Positions 20,924-29,962 of a DNA stretch of 64,000 nucleotides are shown here, in pieces; position 1 is the first letter of the stretch; each line of letters opens with the position of its first letter. The stretch comes from Aeromonas veronii bv. veronii (GTDB lineage Bacteria; Pseudomonadota; Gammaproteobacteria; Enterobacterales; Aeromonadaceae), in assembly GCF_000820225.1 (NCBI RefSeq), contig NZ_CDDK01000002.1, positions 110,883 to 174,882 of the forward strand, read 5' to 3'. The notes under the pieces are model-generated. The model made no database searches, was not told the DNA's origin, and was given only the letters and a program-made list of their open reading frames with translations. The position numbers were made by a program, and so were the translations under genes.

Positions 20924-22726
20924 TCATAGGATTTCAAGGTCGGTGAGCGGCACGGCGCAGCAGGCAAGGATCTTGCCCTCGGCCAGCTCGGCTGCGGTGA
21001 TGGCGGGGGCGTCGGGGTGATCCACCTCGCCCGAGATCAGCGTCTGTTTGCAACTGCCGCAGATGCCGGCGCGGCAGCTCCATGGCAGCTCTACGCCTTG
21101 CTTGTTGGCCTGATCCAGCACTGTGCCCTGATTGTTGCCGGTAAAGGCTTGGGCGCCGATACGCAGTTGCACCGCCTGATGGGGGCGGGCCACCGAGAGA
21201 ATGGCGCCGCCAAAACTCTCCTGTCTGATCCGTGCGGCCGGAACGCCGAGGGCCGCAACTTTGGCGGCAGCATCGGCCATAAAGCCGTGGGGGCCACAGA
21301 TAAAGACCTCTTTTTCGGCCAACCCTTTGACCAGTTGCAGATGCTCATCATTGAGTCGCCCTTGTAGCCCCTGCCAGTGATTGTCCGGCTGGCTCAGGAT
21401 AATGGTGAGGGTCATCCCCTGCTGCGCCATGGCATGCAGTTCGCTGGCGGCGGGAATGTCCGCTTCGCTACGGCACAGGTGCATAAAGTGAACCTCTTCC
21501 AGCTCCCCGCGTAGCGCCAGGGTGCGGGCTATCGCCAGCATGGGGGTGACGCCGGAGCCTGCGGAGAGCAACAGGAGGTTGCGCTCGGACCCTAAGTGAA
21601 ACTCACCAGCGGGGTTGGCGGCCAGCAGCCGGTCGCCCACCTGCAACTGCTGGTGCAGCCAGTGGGAGATGCGGCCACCCTCCACCTTCTTGACGCTGAT
21701 GCTGTAACGCTCCGGGTGATCCGGTGTGGAGCTCAGGGTATAGCGCCGCTGGATCCGTTCATTTTTGATATCGAGACTGATGGGCAGATGCTGGCCCGGC
21801 AGGTAGTCGGGCAGGGGCTCGCCATCGGCTGCTTCTAACCAGAAGGTCTCCAGATCCCGTGCCAGTGGTTCGCGGGCCACGCAGACCAGCTCCCGCTTCT
21901 TCGGTGCGGCGGCGGGATAGACCACCGGACGGGTGCGCTCCAGTACTTCGATCTCGCTGCCTGCCTCAATCCATCCCTCGTTCAGCGCCACCAGATTCTG
22001 GCCGAAGTAGACCTCGCCATCCTCGCCACGGCGGTAGCGGGTGAGGGTGGCCAGCGGCTCTTTCAGTGCGTTGAAACGATCGGTGCCCGCTTCCACCGTG
22101 GTCATGATGCAGCGGCTGCAGGGCTTGACCACCTTGAATTCCACCTCGCCGATGCGGATGCGTACCCAGCTGTCCTCCTCGAAGGGCTGGGTGTTGCTTG
22201 CCACCAGATTGGTGCGGAACTGGCTCATCTGGTGCAGCGCATCGGAGCGCAGATTGAGATCCTCCAGAGAGGCCTGGCTTATCAGCAGCAGCGGATAACC
22301 GTCGGCAAAGCTGACCCGGGTGCCGGTCTTCTCGCGAAAGCGATCAGAGGTTTCACCCAGCCAGAGCAGTTGCACCGTCTCCCCTGCCACCCGGCTTAGC
22401 CAGCCATCGGCTTTGGGGTCGGTGTGCAGGGCGGTGAAACGGTCGCTCCAGACTCCGGTCGCTTGCGGGGCGCGGCTGAAGTCGACCTCTTGCAGGGTGA
22501 GCGGTTCAAAGCCCGGATAGCGCAGTTGCAAGCCTCCTTCGATGGGGGTGGCCACGACCTGTTGCAGCTGGGGATGGGTACGGGCGGTGATAAAGGTGCC
22601 GTCCGGTTTGACCACCATGTAGCGGCGATCCCCTGCCAGTCCCTCTTCGGTCACGCGGGCGCGAGCCAGCGGCATACCTGCAGTCGATTTGATGGGGTAG
22701 AGGTGAATGCTGTCTAGCCTGGGCAT
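20924..22726 (-). CDS. MOSC domain-NAD(P)H reductase-2Fe-2S ferredoxin fusion (YcbX-like)
   Basis: A 600-residue protein built of three parts. Residues about 1-265 form MOSC_N plus MOSC, with the molybdenum-cofactor-site block KPCSRCIMTTVEAGTDRF near 202-219, as in E. coli YcbX. Residues about 280-515 form a ferredoxin-reductase module: RRYTLSSTP (FAD), SAGSGVTPMLAIAR (nucleotide) and FICGPHGFM. Residues about 516-600 form a plant-type 2Fe-2S domain with C-x4-C-x2-C (CRAGICGSC) and a distal Cys in ILACC. E. coli YcbX (369 residues) has MOSC plus ferredoxin only and needs a separate reductase for reducing N-hydroxylated compounds. This fusion could be self-sufficient. The ATG at 22726 is best spaced from AAGGA; an in-frame ATG at 22732 is too close. 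Confidence 0.88.
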   Translation of the reverse strand: MPRLDSIHLYPIKSTAGMPLARARVTEEGLAGDRRYMVVKPDGTFITARTHPQLQQVVATPIEGGLQLRYPGFEPLTLQEVDFSRAPQATGVWSDRFTALHTDPKADGWLSRVAGETVQLLWLGETSDRFREKTGTRVSFADGYPLLLISQASLEDLNLRSDALHQMSQFRTNLVASNTQPFEEDSWVRIRIGEVEFKVVKPCSRCIMTTVEAGTDRFNALKEPLATLTRYRRGEDGEVYFGQNLVALNEGWIEAGSEIEVLERTRPVVYPAAAPKKRELVCVAREPLARDLETFWLEAADGEPLPDYLPGQHLPISLDIKNERIQRRYTLSSTPDHPERYSISVKKVEGGRISHWLHQQLQVGDRLLAANPAGEFHLGSERNLLLLSAGSGVTPMLAIARTLALRGELEEVHFMHLCRSEADIPAASELHAMAQQGMTLTIILSQPDNHWQGLQGRLNDEHLQLVKGLAEKEVFICGPHGFMADAAAKVAALGVPAARIRQESFGGAILSVARPHQAVQLRIGAQAFTGNNQGTVLDQANKQGVELPWSCRAGICGSCKQTLISGEVDHPDAPAITAAELAEGKILACCAVPLTDLEIL

Positions 22727-22851
22727 CTTCATATCCTTGTGACGCGGCGCGATCGCCTGGAAAAAGGGGAACATAACGGTTCCCCGACGATCCGGCAATC
22801 CTTTCAAGGGGGCGGTCTATAGTTGGGAAAACAGAACAAGAGGGCATCGGG

Positions 22852-23604
22852 ATGAAAATAAGCTGGTTGCTGGCGGGGAGCCTTTTTTGCCACGGGCTCT
22901 GGGCGCAGGAGCTGACCCTGACCACGGGAGAGTATCCCCCTTACTGCTCCGAGACGCTGAAATATCAGGGGCTTATCCCCCATGTGGTGAGCGAGGCATT
23001 CAGGAGTGAAGGGGTGAGCGTCAAGTTCCAGTTTCTGCCCTGGAAGCGGGCCTTTCACTTGTCGGAGGAGGGAGTGGTGGATGGCACTGTCCACTGGTAT
23101 GAGTCGAGCGAGCGGCGCAAAACCCATCTCTACAGCGATCCCATCCTGAGCGAAACCTACGTCTGGTTCTATCTCAAGTCAGATCCGCTGGAATGGCGTG
23201 GCTATCAGGATCTGGCGGATCGCAAGCTGGCTGCGGTCAGTGGCTATACCTACAATGCAGATTTTTTTGCAGCCATCGCGCAGGTGCCGCTGCAGGTGCA
23301 GTTCGTCACCCGGCTGCGCCAGAGTTTCGATCTGCTGCTCTCCGGCCGCGCCGACCTGACGCTGGAGAACATAGATGTCGGCTACTACTCCCTGCGTCAG
23401 TTCTACCCGGCCAGCACGGTCGATCTCTTTGCAACCCATTCAAAACCCGTGATGAAAGTTGAAGGTCACCTGTTGATCAGCCGCAAGCGTGCCAACGCTG
23501 ACGAATTGATCAAAACCTTCAATCGGGGGCTCGCCAAACTGAAAGCCAGCGGTCAGCTGGAGAAGATGTTACTTGAGTCACGTTCTGGTCTCTATGAACC
23601 ATAA
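22852..23604 (+). CDS. Periplasmic solute-binding protein, family 3-like
   Basis: A 250-residue exported protein. The signal peptide (MKISWLLAGSLFCHGLWA) ends near residue 18. The mature part starts LTLTTGEYPPYCS and has FLPWKRAF near residue 63 and a DLADRKLAAVSGYTY hinge block, as in SBP_bac_3 amino-acid-binding proteins. It is a clear paralogue of the protein at 8.8 kb. No transporter genes adjoin it, so the ligand is unknown. It is divergent from the MOSC fusion, 125 bases away. Confidence 0.78.
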   Translation: MKISWLLAGSLFCHGLWAQELTLTTGEYPPYCSETLKYQGLIPHVVSEAFRSEGVSVKFQFLPWKRAFHLSEEGVVDGTVHWYESSERRKTHLYSDPILSETYVWFYLKSDPLEWRGYQDLADRKLAAVSGYTYNADFFAAIAQVPLQVQFVTRLRQSFDLLLSGRADLTLENIDVGYYSLRQFYPASTVDLFATHSKPVMKVEGHLLISRKRANADELIKTFNRGLAKLKASGQLEKMLLESRSGLYEP

Positions 23605-23617
23605 AGTGCAACATTTT

Positions 23618-23631
23618 TTGATCCTGATTCG
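23618..23631 (+). promoter_or_regulatory. Possible FNR half-site upstream of the flavoprotein-PFOR operon
   Basis: TTGATCCTGATTCG keeps one perfect FNR half and matches seven of ten consensus positions. Its centre is 41.5 bases from position 23666, with CATTAT (23654-23659) as a possible -10. Weak on its own. Confidence 0.35.
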
Positions 23632-23780
23632 CTAATCAGTACAAAAAAGCGGCCATTATCGACTCAGTTCCCAGTTTCTAACGCTTTCGCTTCTTCCCCA
23701 TCCGGCCACCGTCCGCCTCGGCTACACGGTATCAAGCGCCATCGGGTGGGGCCTGTCACACAAAAAGAAGAAAGCAATGT

Positions 23781-25427
23781 ATGAGCAAACAACTGGACAT
23801 GACCGCATTGCCGGATCTCTCCCTGAAAACGGGAACAGGCCCGGTGCGTACCCGGCTACCCGTTTGGCGGCCGGCCCTGCCACCCTGCAATCACGCCTGC
23901 CCGGCCGGAGAAAATATCCAGGCCTGGCTCTCTTTGGCGCAGGCCGGCCGTTTTGAGGCGGCCTGGCAGACCCTGATCGAAGAGAACCCCTTGCCCGCCA
24001 TTCATGGCCGGGTCTGCTATCACCCCTGCGAGAGTGCCTGCAACCGCGGGCAGGTGGATGAATCCGTCTCCATCCATGCCATCGAGCGTTTCCTCGGCGA
24101 CGAGGCGCTGGCCCGTGGCTGGCAGCCTGCGCCACCTGCCCCTGCCAGCGGCAAGAAGGTGCTGGTAATTGGCGCTGGCCCCTCCGGTCTCTCCTGCGCC
24201 TGGCACCTCAACCGGCTCGGCCATCAGGTGGAGATCCGCGAAGCGGGGCCGCTTGCTGGCGGCATGCTGCGCTTTGGTATTCCCGCTTACCGTCTGCCCC
24301 GCGATGTGCTGGATCGGGAGGTGGCCCGCATCGTGGCGGCCGGAGTGACCCTGACCCTCAACCACAAGGTGGAGGATGTGCTGCGCGAGCGTGACGAGGG
24401 GGGCTTTGACGCCGTCTTTATGGCCATCGGCGCCCATCTGGCCAAGCGGGTCGATATTCCGGCCCGGGAGGCGGGCAAGATCCTCGATGCGGTGAGCTTC
24501 CTCGAACAGGCCAGTCTGGCCGAAGAGCAAGGCTTGCCGCCGCCCAAACTGGGGCGGCGGGTAGCGATTTATGGGGGTGGCAATACCGCCATGGATGCGG
24601 CCCGTACCGCCCGCCGTTTGGGTGTGGAAGAGGCGATGATCATCTACCGCCGCGACCGGGACCATATGCCGGCCCACGCCTTCGAAGCCGACGAGGCCGA
24701 GGAGGAGGGGATCAAGATCAACTGGCTGCGCAGCATCCGCCAGCTCGACAACGCCAATATCGAGGTGGAGGTGATGACGCTGGATGCCGAGGGCAAGCCG
24801 GTGCCCACCGGCAAGTTTGAAACCCTCGAAGCGGATTCCCTTATTCTGGCGCTCGGTCAGGAGGTCGACCTCTCGGTGCTGGAGAGCATTCCCGGCGTGC
24901 GGGTCAACAAGGAAGGGGTCGTACAGGTGGCGGGCAACCTGATGACGGATGTGCCGGGTCTGTTTGCGGGCGGCGACATGGTGCCCTCCGAGCGCACCGT
25001 CACCATCGCCACCGGCCATGGCAAGAAGGCGGCGCGCCATATGGATGCCTGGCTGCGCGGTCGCCACTACCACAAGCCGCTCTCCTACCCGCTGGTGGGG
25101 CCAGAGCAGTTGCAACTCTGGTTCCAGACCCACGCGCCCGCCAGCAGTCAGCCGGTCAAACCGGCGTGGGCGCGGGATGACTTTGGCGAGATCATCGGCG
25201 GGCTGGATGAGGTGGCCGCCCGCTACGAGGCGGCGCGCTGCTACTCCTGCGGCAACTGCTTCGAGTGCGACGGCTGCTACGGTAGTTGCCCCGAGCAGGC
25301 CATCGCCAAGCTGGGGCCGGGCAAGGGCTATCAGGTGGATGCGGCGCGCTGCACCGGCTGCGGTGCCTGCTATGACCAGTGCCCTTGTCACGCCATCGAG
25401 CTGCGCCAACCGGAGGAGTCCCAATGA
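23781..25427 (+). CDS. GltD-like FAD/NAD(P)H oxidoreductase with extra 4Fe-4S clusters
   Basis: A 548-residue iron-sulfur flavoprotein. The N-terminal domain (residues about 30-110) has the Cys pattern of glutamate synthase small subunit or dihydropyrimidine dehydrogenase (PPCNHACPAG, CYHPCESACN). FAD site is VLVIGAGPSGLSCA (about 129-142); the pyridine nucleotide site is RRVAIYGGGNTAMDAAR (about 259-275). The C-terminal tail adds CFECDGCYGSCP and CTGCGACYDQCP, each a C-x2-C-x2-C-x3-C-P ferredoxin motif, plus further Cys in YSCGNC. It overlaps nifJ by four bases (ATGA), so it likely moves electrons between pyruvate:ferredoxin oxidoreductase and NAD(P)H. No GltB large subunit adjoins, so it is not glutamate synthase. 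Confidence 0.85.
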   Translation: MSKQLDMTALPDLSLKTGTGPVRTRLPVWRPALPPCNHACPAGENIQAWLSLAQAGRFEAAWQTLIEENPLPAIHGRVCYHPCESACNRGQVDESVSIHAIERFLGDEALARGWQPAPPAPASGKKVLVIGAGPSGLSCAWHLNRLGHQVEIREAGPLAGGMLRFGIPAYRLPRDVLDREVARIVAAGVTLTLNHKVEDVLRERDEGGFDAVFMAIGAHLAKRVDIPAREAGKILDAVSFLEQASLAEEQGLPPPKLGRRVAIYGGGNTAMDAARTARRLGVEEAMIIYRRDRDHMPAHAFEADEAEEEGIKINWLRSIRQLDNANIEVEVMTLDAEGKPVPTGKFETLEADSLILALGQEVDLSVLESIPGVRVNKEGVVQVAGNLMTDVPGLFAGGDMVPSERTVTIATGHGKKAARHMDAWLRGRHYHKPLSYPLVGPEQLQLWFQTHAPASSQPVKPAWARDDFGEIIGGLDEVAARYEAARCYSCGNCFECDGCYGSCPEQAIAKLGPGKGYQVDAARCTGCGACYDQCPCHAIELRQPEESQ

Positions 25428-28400
25428 AACATGAACTGATCATGGTCGACGGCAACGAAGCCGCGGCCCGGGTGGCGTACCAGCTGAGTGAAGTGTGTGC
25501 CATCTATCCCATTACCCCGAGCTCGACCATGGCCGAACTGGCCGACGCCTGGGCGGCGGAGGGGCAGACCAACCTGTGGGGCAACATTCCCACCGTAGTG
25601 GAGATGCAGAGCGAAGGGGGGGCGGCCGGCACGGTACACGGCGCCTTGCAGGCGGGGGCGCTCGCCACCACCTTCACCGCCAGTCAGGGGCTGATGCTGA
25701 TGCTGCCCAACATGTACAAGATTGCCGGTGAGCTGACCTCGGCGGTGTTCCATGTGGCGGCTCGCTCGCTGGCGGCGCAGGGGCTGTCGATTTTTGGCGA
25801 CCATCAGGATGTGATGGCGGCGCGCAGCACCGGCTTTGCCATGCTTGCCTCCGGCTCGGTGCAGGAGGCGCAGGACCTGGCCTTGGTTGCCCATAGCGTC
25901 ACCCTGCAGTGCCGGGTGCCCTTTATCCACTTCTTCGACGGCTTTCGCACCTCCCACGAGGTGAACAAGATCACCGCGCTGCATCGGGATGAAATTCGCG
26001 CCCTTATCGACAACGACTGGGTGCGGGCTCACCGTGCGCGGGCGCTCAACCCGGATCATCCGGTGATGCGCGGCACCGCCCAGAACCCGGATACCTATTT
26101 CCAGTCCCGCGAGAGCGTCAACCCCTTCTACGAAGCGGTACCGGCGCGGGTGCAGCAGTGCATGGACAATCTCGGCGAGCTGACCGGCCGCCACTACCGG
26201 CTGGTGGAGTACCACGGCGCGCCTGATGCCACCGACGTCATCGTGCTGATGGGCTCGGGGGCGGCTACCGCCCGCACCACAGTGGATTGGCTCAACCAAC
26301 AGGATCGCAAGACCGGGGTGCTGGTCATTCGCCTCTATCGCCCCTTCCCGGTACAGGCGCTGCTCGATGCGCTACCGCAGAGCGTGCGGCGCATCGCCGT
26401 GCTGGATCGCACCAAGGAGCCGGGGGCGGGCGGCGAGCCGCTGCTGCTGGATGTGCAGAGTGCCCTTATCGACGGCTTGCAACGCGGCCTTATCAAGCGG
26501 CTGCCCTGGCTGAGCGGCGGCCGTTACGGCCTCTCTTCCAAAGAATTCACCCCCGCCATGTGCGCGGCGGTGTTCGAGGAGCTGGCATCCGATGCGCCGC
26601 GCCCCCGCTTTACCGTGGGGATAGTGGACGACGTATCGGGCCTCAGTCTGGCCTGGCACCCCATCGGCGATCTGGAGCCCGCCAGCCGGGTGCGGGCGCT
26701 CTTCTTCGGCCTCGGCGCTGATGGCACAGTCGGCGCCAACAAGAACAGCATCAAGATCATCGGCGAGCTGGAGGGCTTCCACGCCCAGGGCTACTTCGTC
26801 TACGACTCTAAAAAGTCGGGCTCGCGCACCGTCTCCCACCTGCGCTTTGGCCCCGAGCTCATCGACGCCCCCTGGCTTATCGAGCAGGCGAGCTTTATTG
26901 GCTGCCACCAGTGGGGCTTTGTCGAGTCGGTGGATCTGCTGGAACACGCCGCAGAAGGGGCGACCCTGCTGCTAAATGCTCCCTATGAGGCGGACAAGGT
27001 GTGGGGCCAGCTACCCGAGCGGCTGCGCGCCCGTGTTCGCGCCCTCAATATCCAGCTCTACTGCATCGATGGGGATCGGGTGGCCGAGCAAAACGGCATG
27101 GGCAATCGCATCAACACCATCATGCAGACCTGCTTCTTCGCCCTGGCCGGGGTGTTGCCGCGGGACGAGGCCATTGCCCTTATCAAGGAGAGCATCGAGA
27201 AGAGTTATGCCCGCAAGGGGCCCGAGGTGGTCGAGCGCAACTTCGCGGCGGTGGATGACACCCTGGCCCATCTGCATCAGGTGGTCATCCCGGCCGGTGA
27301 GGAGCAGATCAGCGACTATCCGCTGCCACTGGCACCGGGCGGCAGCGAGTTTGTCCAGCGGGTCACTGGCGAGATGCTGGCGGGGCGCGGCGATCTGATC
27401 CCTGTCTCCATGCTGCCGGTGGATGGCACTTACCCCACTGCCACCAGCCGCTTCGAGAAGCGGGATATCGCCCGCGAGATCCCGATCTGGCACTCCGATA
27501 TCTGCATTCAGTGCGGCAACTGCGTTTTTGTCTGCCCCCACGCGGCGCTGCGGGCCAAGTTCTACCATCAGGACTGGCTGGCAACCGCCCCCGAGGCAGC
27601 CCAGTCGGTGCCCGTCACAGCCAAGGGCTTCCCCGACAGCCGCTACACATTGCAGCTCTATCCGGAAGATTGCACCGGCTGCGGCCAGTGCGTGCAGGCC
27701 TGCCCGGTGCGGGCTGGGGCGGATGAAAGCCATGAAGGCGAGCGCGCCATCGCCATGATGGACAAGGCGCCCCATCTGGCTGGCCAGAAACAGGCGCTGC
27801 GCTGGTTCGAGAGCCTGCCTTGGCCTGCCCGCGAGCGGGTGGATTTCTCCACGGTGCGCGGCACCCAGTTCCTCGAACCCCTGTTCGAGTTCTCAGGTGC
27901 CTGCGCGGGCTGCGGCGAGACTCCGTATCTCAAGCTGCTGACCCAGCTGTTTGGCGATCGCATGCTGGTGGCCAACGCCACCGGTTGCTCCTCCATCTAC
28001 GGCGGCAACCTGCCGACTACGCCGTGGGCCAAGAACGGCGAAGGGAAGGGGCCTGCCTGGTCGAACTCCCTGTTTGAGGACAACGCCGAGTTTGGCTTTG
28101 GTTTTCGTCTCACCGCCGATCAGCACCACGGTCAGGCGGTGGCGGCCCTCGAAGCGATGAAAGGGGAACTGGGTGAGGCATTGGTCGAGTCGCTTATCAA
28201 CGCCCCGCAACGGCTGGAGTCGGAGATCCGCGCCCAGCGCACCCGGGTGGCGCAAGTGCGCGAGCGGCTGGAGGAGGTGAAATCCGGCAAGGCCCGCGAG
28301 CTGCTCTCCTTGATTGATCAGCTGGTGCGCCGCTCGGTCTGGATCATCGGCGGCGATGGCTGGGCCTATGACATCGGCTCATCGGGGCTCGATCATGTGC

Positions 28401-28999
28401 TCGCTTCCGGCCGCGATGTGAACGTGCTGGTGATGGATACCGAGGTCTACTCCAACACCGGCGGCCAGATGTCAAAATCGACCCCGCTCGGCGCCGTCGC
28501 CAAGTTCGCGGCGGGAGGCAAGACGCTGGCCAAGAAGGATGTGGCGTTGCAGGCCATCTCCTACGGCAACGTCTATGTTGCCCGCATCGCCTTTGGTGCC
28601 AACCCGCAGCAGGCGCTGCAGGCCTTGCGTGAGGCCGAAGCCTATCCGGGCCCGTCGCTTATCATCGCCTACAGCCACTGTATCGCCCACGGCATCGATA
28701 TGGAGTTTGGTTTGACCCAGCAAAAACGGGCCGTTGCCTCCGGTCACTGGCCGCTGATGCGCTACAACCCGGTCTTGCGCAGTGCGGGGCAGAATCCCTT
28801 CAGTCTCGACAGCCTGCGCCCCTCCATCCCCCTCGCTGAATACCGGCAGGAGGAGACCCGTTATCGGGTATTGGCCCAGAGCCATCCGGAGGAGGCGCAG
28901 CGGCTGATGCAGGTGGCGCAAAAAGTGGCGTGGCAGAAGTGGGCCATCTACGAGGAGATGGCTACCCGCGAGGCCAGCCATTTCCATCCGCCGGTGTGA
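25424..28999 (+). CDS. nifJ: Pyruvate:ferredoxin (flavodoxin) oxidoreductase
   Basis: A 1191-residue single-chain PFOR that oxidises pyruvate to acetyl-CoA and CO2 and passes electrons to ferredoxin or flavodoxin. Domain I starts YPITPSSTMAELAD. Two ferredoxin motifs lie near residues 690-760: CIQCGNCVFVCP and CTGCGQCVQACP. The proximal cluster uses CAGCGE, a Cys in GCSSIYGGNLP and a later Cys. The thiamine diphosphate site is GDGWAYDIGSSGLDH with MDTEVYSNTGGQ. Length is close to E. coli YdbK (about 1174). The ATG overlaps the previous stop. A flavodoxin gene (fldA) lies 27 kb away and may be an acceptor. Confidence 0.95.
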   Translation: MKHELIMVDGNEAAARVAYQLSEVCAIYPITPSSTMAELADAWAAEGQTNLWGNIPTVVEMQSEGGAAGTVHGALQAGALATTFTASQGLMLMLPNMYKIAGELTSAVFHVAARSLAAQGLSIFGDHQDVMAARSTGFAMLASGSVQEAQDLALVAHSVTLQCRVPFIHFFDGFRTSHEVNKITALHRDEIRALIDNDWVRAHRARALNPDHPVMRGTAQNPDTYFQSRESVNPFYEAVPARVQQCMDNLGELTGRHYRLVEYHGAPDATDVIVLMGSGAATARTTVDWLNQQDRKTGVLVIRLYRPFPVQALLDALPQSVRRIAVLDRTKEPGAGGEPLLLDVQSALIDGLQRGLIKRLPWLSGGRYGLSSKEFTPAMCAAVFEELASDAPRPRFTVGIVDDVSGLSLAWHPIGDLEPASRVRALFFGLGADGTVGANKNSIKIIGELEGFHAQGYFVYDSKKSGSRTVSHLRFGPELIDAPWLIEQASFIGCHQWGFVESVDLLEHAAEGATLLLNAPYEADKVWGQLPERLRARVRALNIQLYCIDGDRVAEQNGMGNRINTIMQTCFFALAGVLPRDEAIALIKESIEKSYARKGPEVVERNFAAVDDTLAHLHQVVIPAGEEQISDYPLPLAPGGSEFVQRVTGEMLAGRGDLIPVSMLPVDGTYPTATSRFEKRDIAREIPIWHSDICIQCGNCVFVCPHAALRAKFYHQDWLATAPEAAQSVPVTAKGFPDSRYTLQLYPEDCTGCGQCVQACPVRAGADESHEGERAIAMMDKAPHLAGQKQALRWFESLPWPARERVDFSTVRGTQFLEPLFEFSGACAGCGETPYLKLLTQLFGDRMLVANATGCSSIYGGNLPTTPWAKNGEGKGPAWSNSLFEDNAEFGFGFRLTADQHHGQAVAALEAMKGELGEALVESLINAPQRLESEIRAQRTRVAQVRERLEEVKSGKARELLSLIDQLVRRSVWIIGGDGWAYDIGSSGLDHVLASGRDVNVLVMDTEVYSNTGGQMSKSTPLGAVAKFAAGGKTLAKKDVALQAISYGNVYVARIAFGANPQQALQALREAEAYPGPSLIIAYSHCIAHGIDMEFGLTQQKRAVASGHWPLMRYNPVLRSAGQNPFSLDSLRPSIPLAEYRQEETRYRVLAQSHPEEAQRLMQVAQKVAWQKWAIYEEMATREASHFHPPV

Positions 29000-29023
29000 G
29001 GATGGTGTGAGTGAAATATAACC

Positions 29024-29047
29024 AAGCGGGCCATTGGCCCGCTTTTT
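29024..29047 (+). terminator. Rho-independent terminator of the nifJ operon
   Basis: A 9-bp GC-rich stem (29024-29032 with 29036-29044), a 3-base loop and a T-run. Confidence 0.92.
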
Positions 29048-29209
29048 ATTAGCAGGTCATGGATGCCTATTTCTGCAATCTGATCACCATCATAATATGT
29101 GTAGTGAAGAAAGGTGTTGATATGTTGGAAGAAGCTGGGCAGGATACTTTTAATAAAATCTAATGGCTTTGTTTTATCTAATTAATTCAAGACTGGAAAA
29201 GAGGTTAGT

Positions 29210-29809
29210 ATGCAAAACACTTATACGCTATATGTTGCGACTGCTGCATTAGCCGCAGCATGGCTTACTGCTGCGTTTGCTTTTTTCTCTCAATTAAACT
29301 CCAAGCATTCAAAAATATCTGATTTTCGACAGGATTGGATAAACAATTTACGCTCTGAAGTTTCTAACTTTATTAGCAACTTTAATAAATGCGTATTTCT
29401 TCAGAAAAAAAGAGACAGAAGCAGAGCTCAGAATGAGGAAGCCATGAGAAAGGAGTTAGATCAGCAGTTTTACGATACGTATGGATTGTTGTTGCAGAAT
29501 AAAATTATGATTCATTTAAGACTTAACAAGAATGACTCTGACAAAATATTGAAAAAGTTGAATTGCGAATTGTTAAAGTCACTTGATGACGCTGTGTTAG
29601 CGTTGAACGAAAATAGATGTCCGAATCATGATGCCATGAATGATAAAATAATTAACCCTGCTGGAGATATATTGAAATTGGAGTGGTGTAGAGTTAAGAG
29701 GGGTGAGATTGGATTTATTGTCACATATATTATGTGTTCTTTGATTTTAATCTTAGGTGTTGTTGGTTTGGCCGCAATTTACCGAACGTTACCTCAAGTA
29801 CTTTATTGA
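29210..29809 (+). CDS. AT-rich two-TM membrane protein of unknown function
   Basis: A 199-residue protein encoded in clearly AT-rich DNA, unlike its GC-rich neighbours. TM1 lies at about residues 7-27 and TM2 at about 168-190, near the C terminus; between them is a charged, helix-rich cytoplasmic region. The segment KISDFRQDWINNLRSEVSNF right after TM1 resembles a motif I recall from small two-TM proteins of accessory islands, but I cannot name the family with confidence. GAGG precedes the ATG. Base composition and isolation suggest recent transfer. No partner gene, integrase or tRNA lies beside it. Confidence 0.72.
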   Translation: MQNTYTLYVATAALAAAWLTAAFAFFSQLNSKHSKISDFRQDWINNLRSEVSNFISNFNKCVFLQKKRDRSRAQNEEAMRKELDQQFYDTYGLLLQNKIMIHLRLNKNDSDKILKKLNCELLKSLDDAVLALNENRCPNHDAMNDKIINPAGDILKLEWCRVKRGEIGFIVTYIMCSLILILGVVGLAAIYRTLPQVLY

Positions 29810-29829
29810 AAGCATTAGGACCGTTTTCA

Positions 29830-29853
29830 TTCAACCTCTAATGGGAGGTTGAA
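29830..29853. repeat. Perfect hairpin at the right edge of the AT-rich island
   Basis: TTCAACCTC (29830-29838) pairs perfectly with GAGGTTGAA (29845-29853), loop TAATGG. No T-run follows. It may be a weak terminator or a relic of an insertion boundary. Confidence 0.55.
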
Positions 29854-29962
29854 CAACGAAGTAAAAGTAGGCACTGGCTTTTTAAGTTCAGTAGAGAGGC
29901 TTCCCTTTTATACTGTGGCAGGTAAGCTGCGGGGCAAATAGCGTCAAGCAGGAGAAGGGACG

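Noticed and set aside
23781-25427. Glutamate synthase small subunit GltD
   Set aside because: No large subunit gene adjoins it; extra ferredoxin motifs and coupling to nifJ point to another role.
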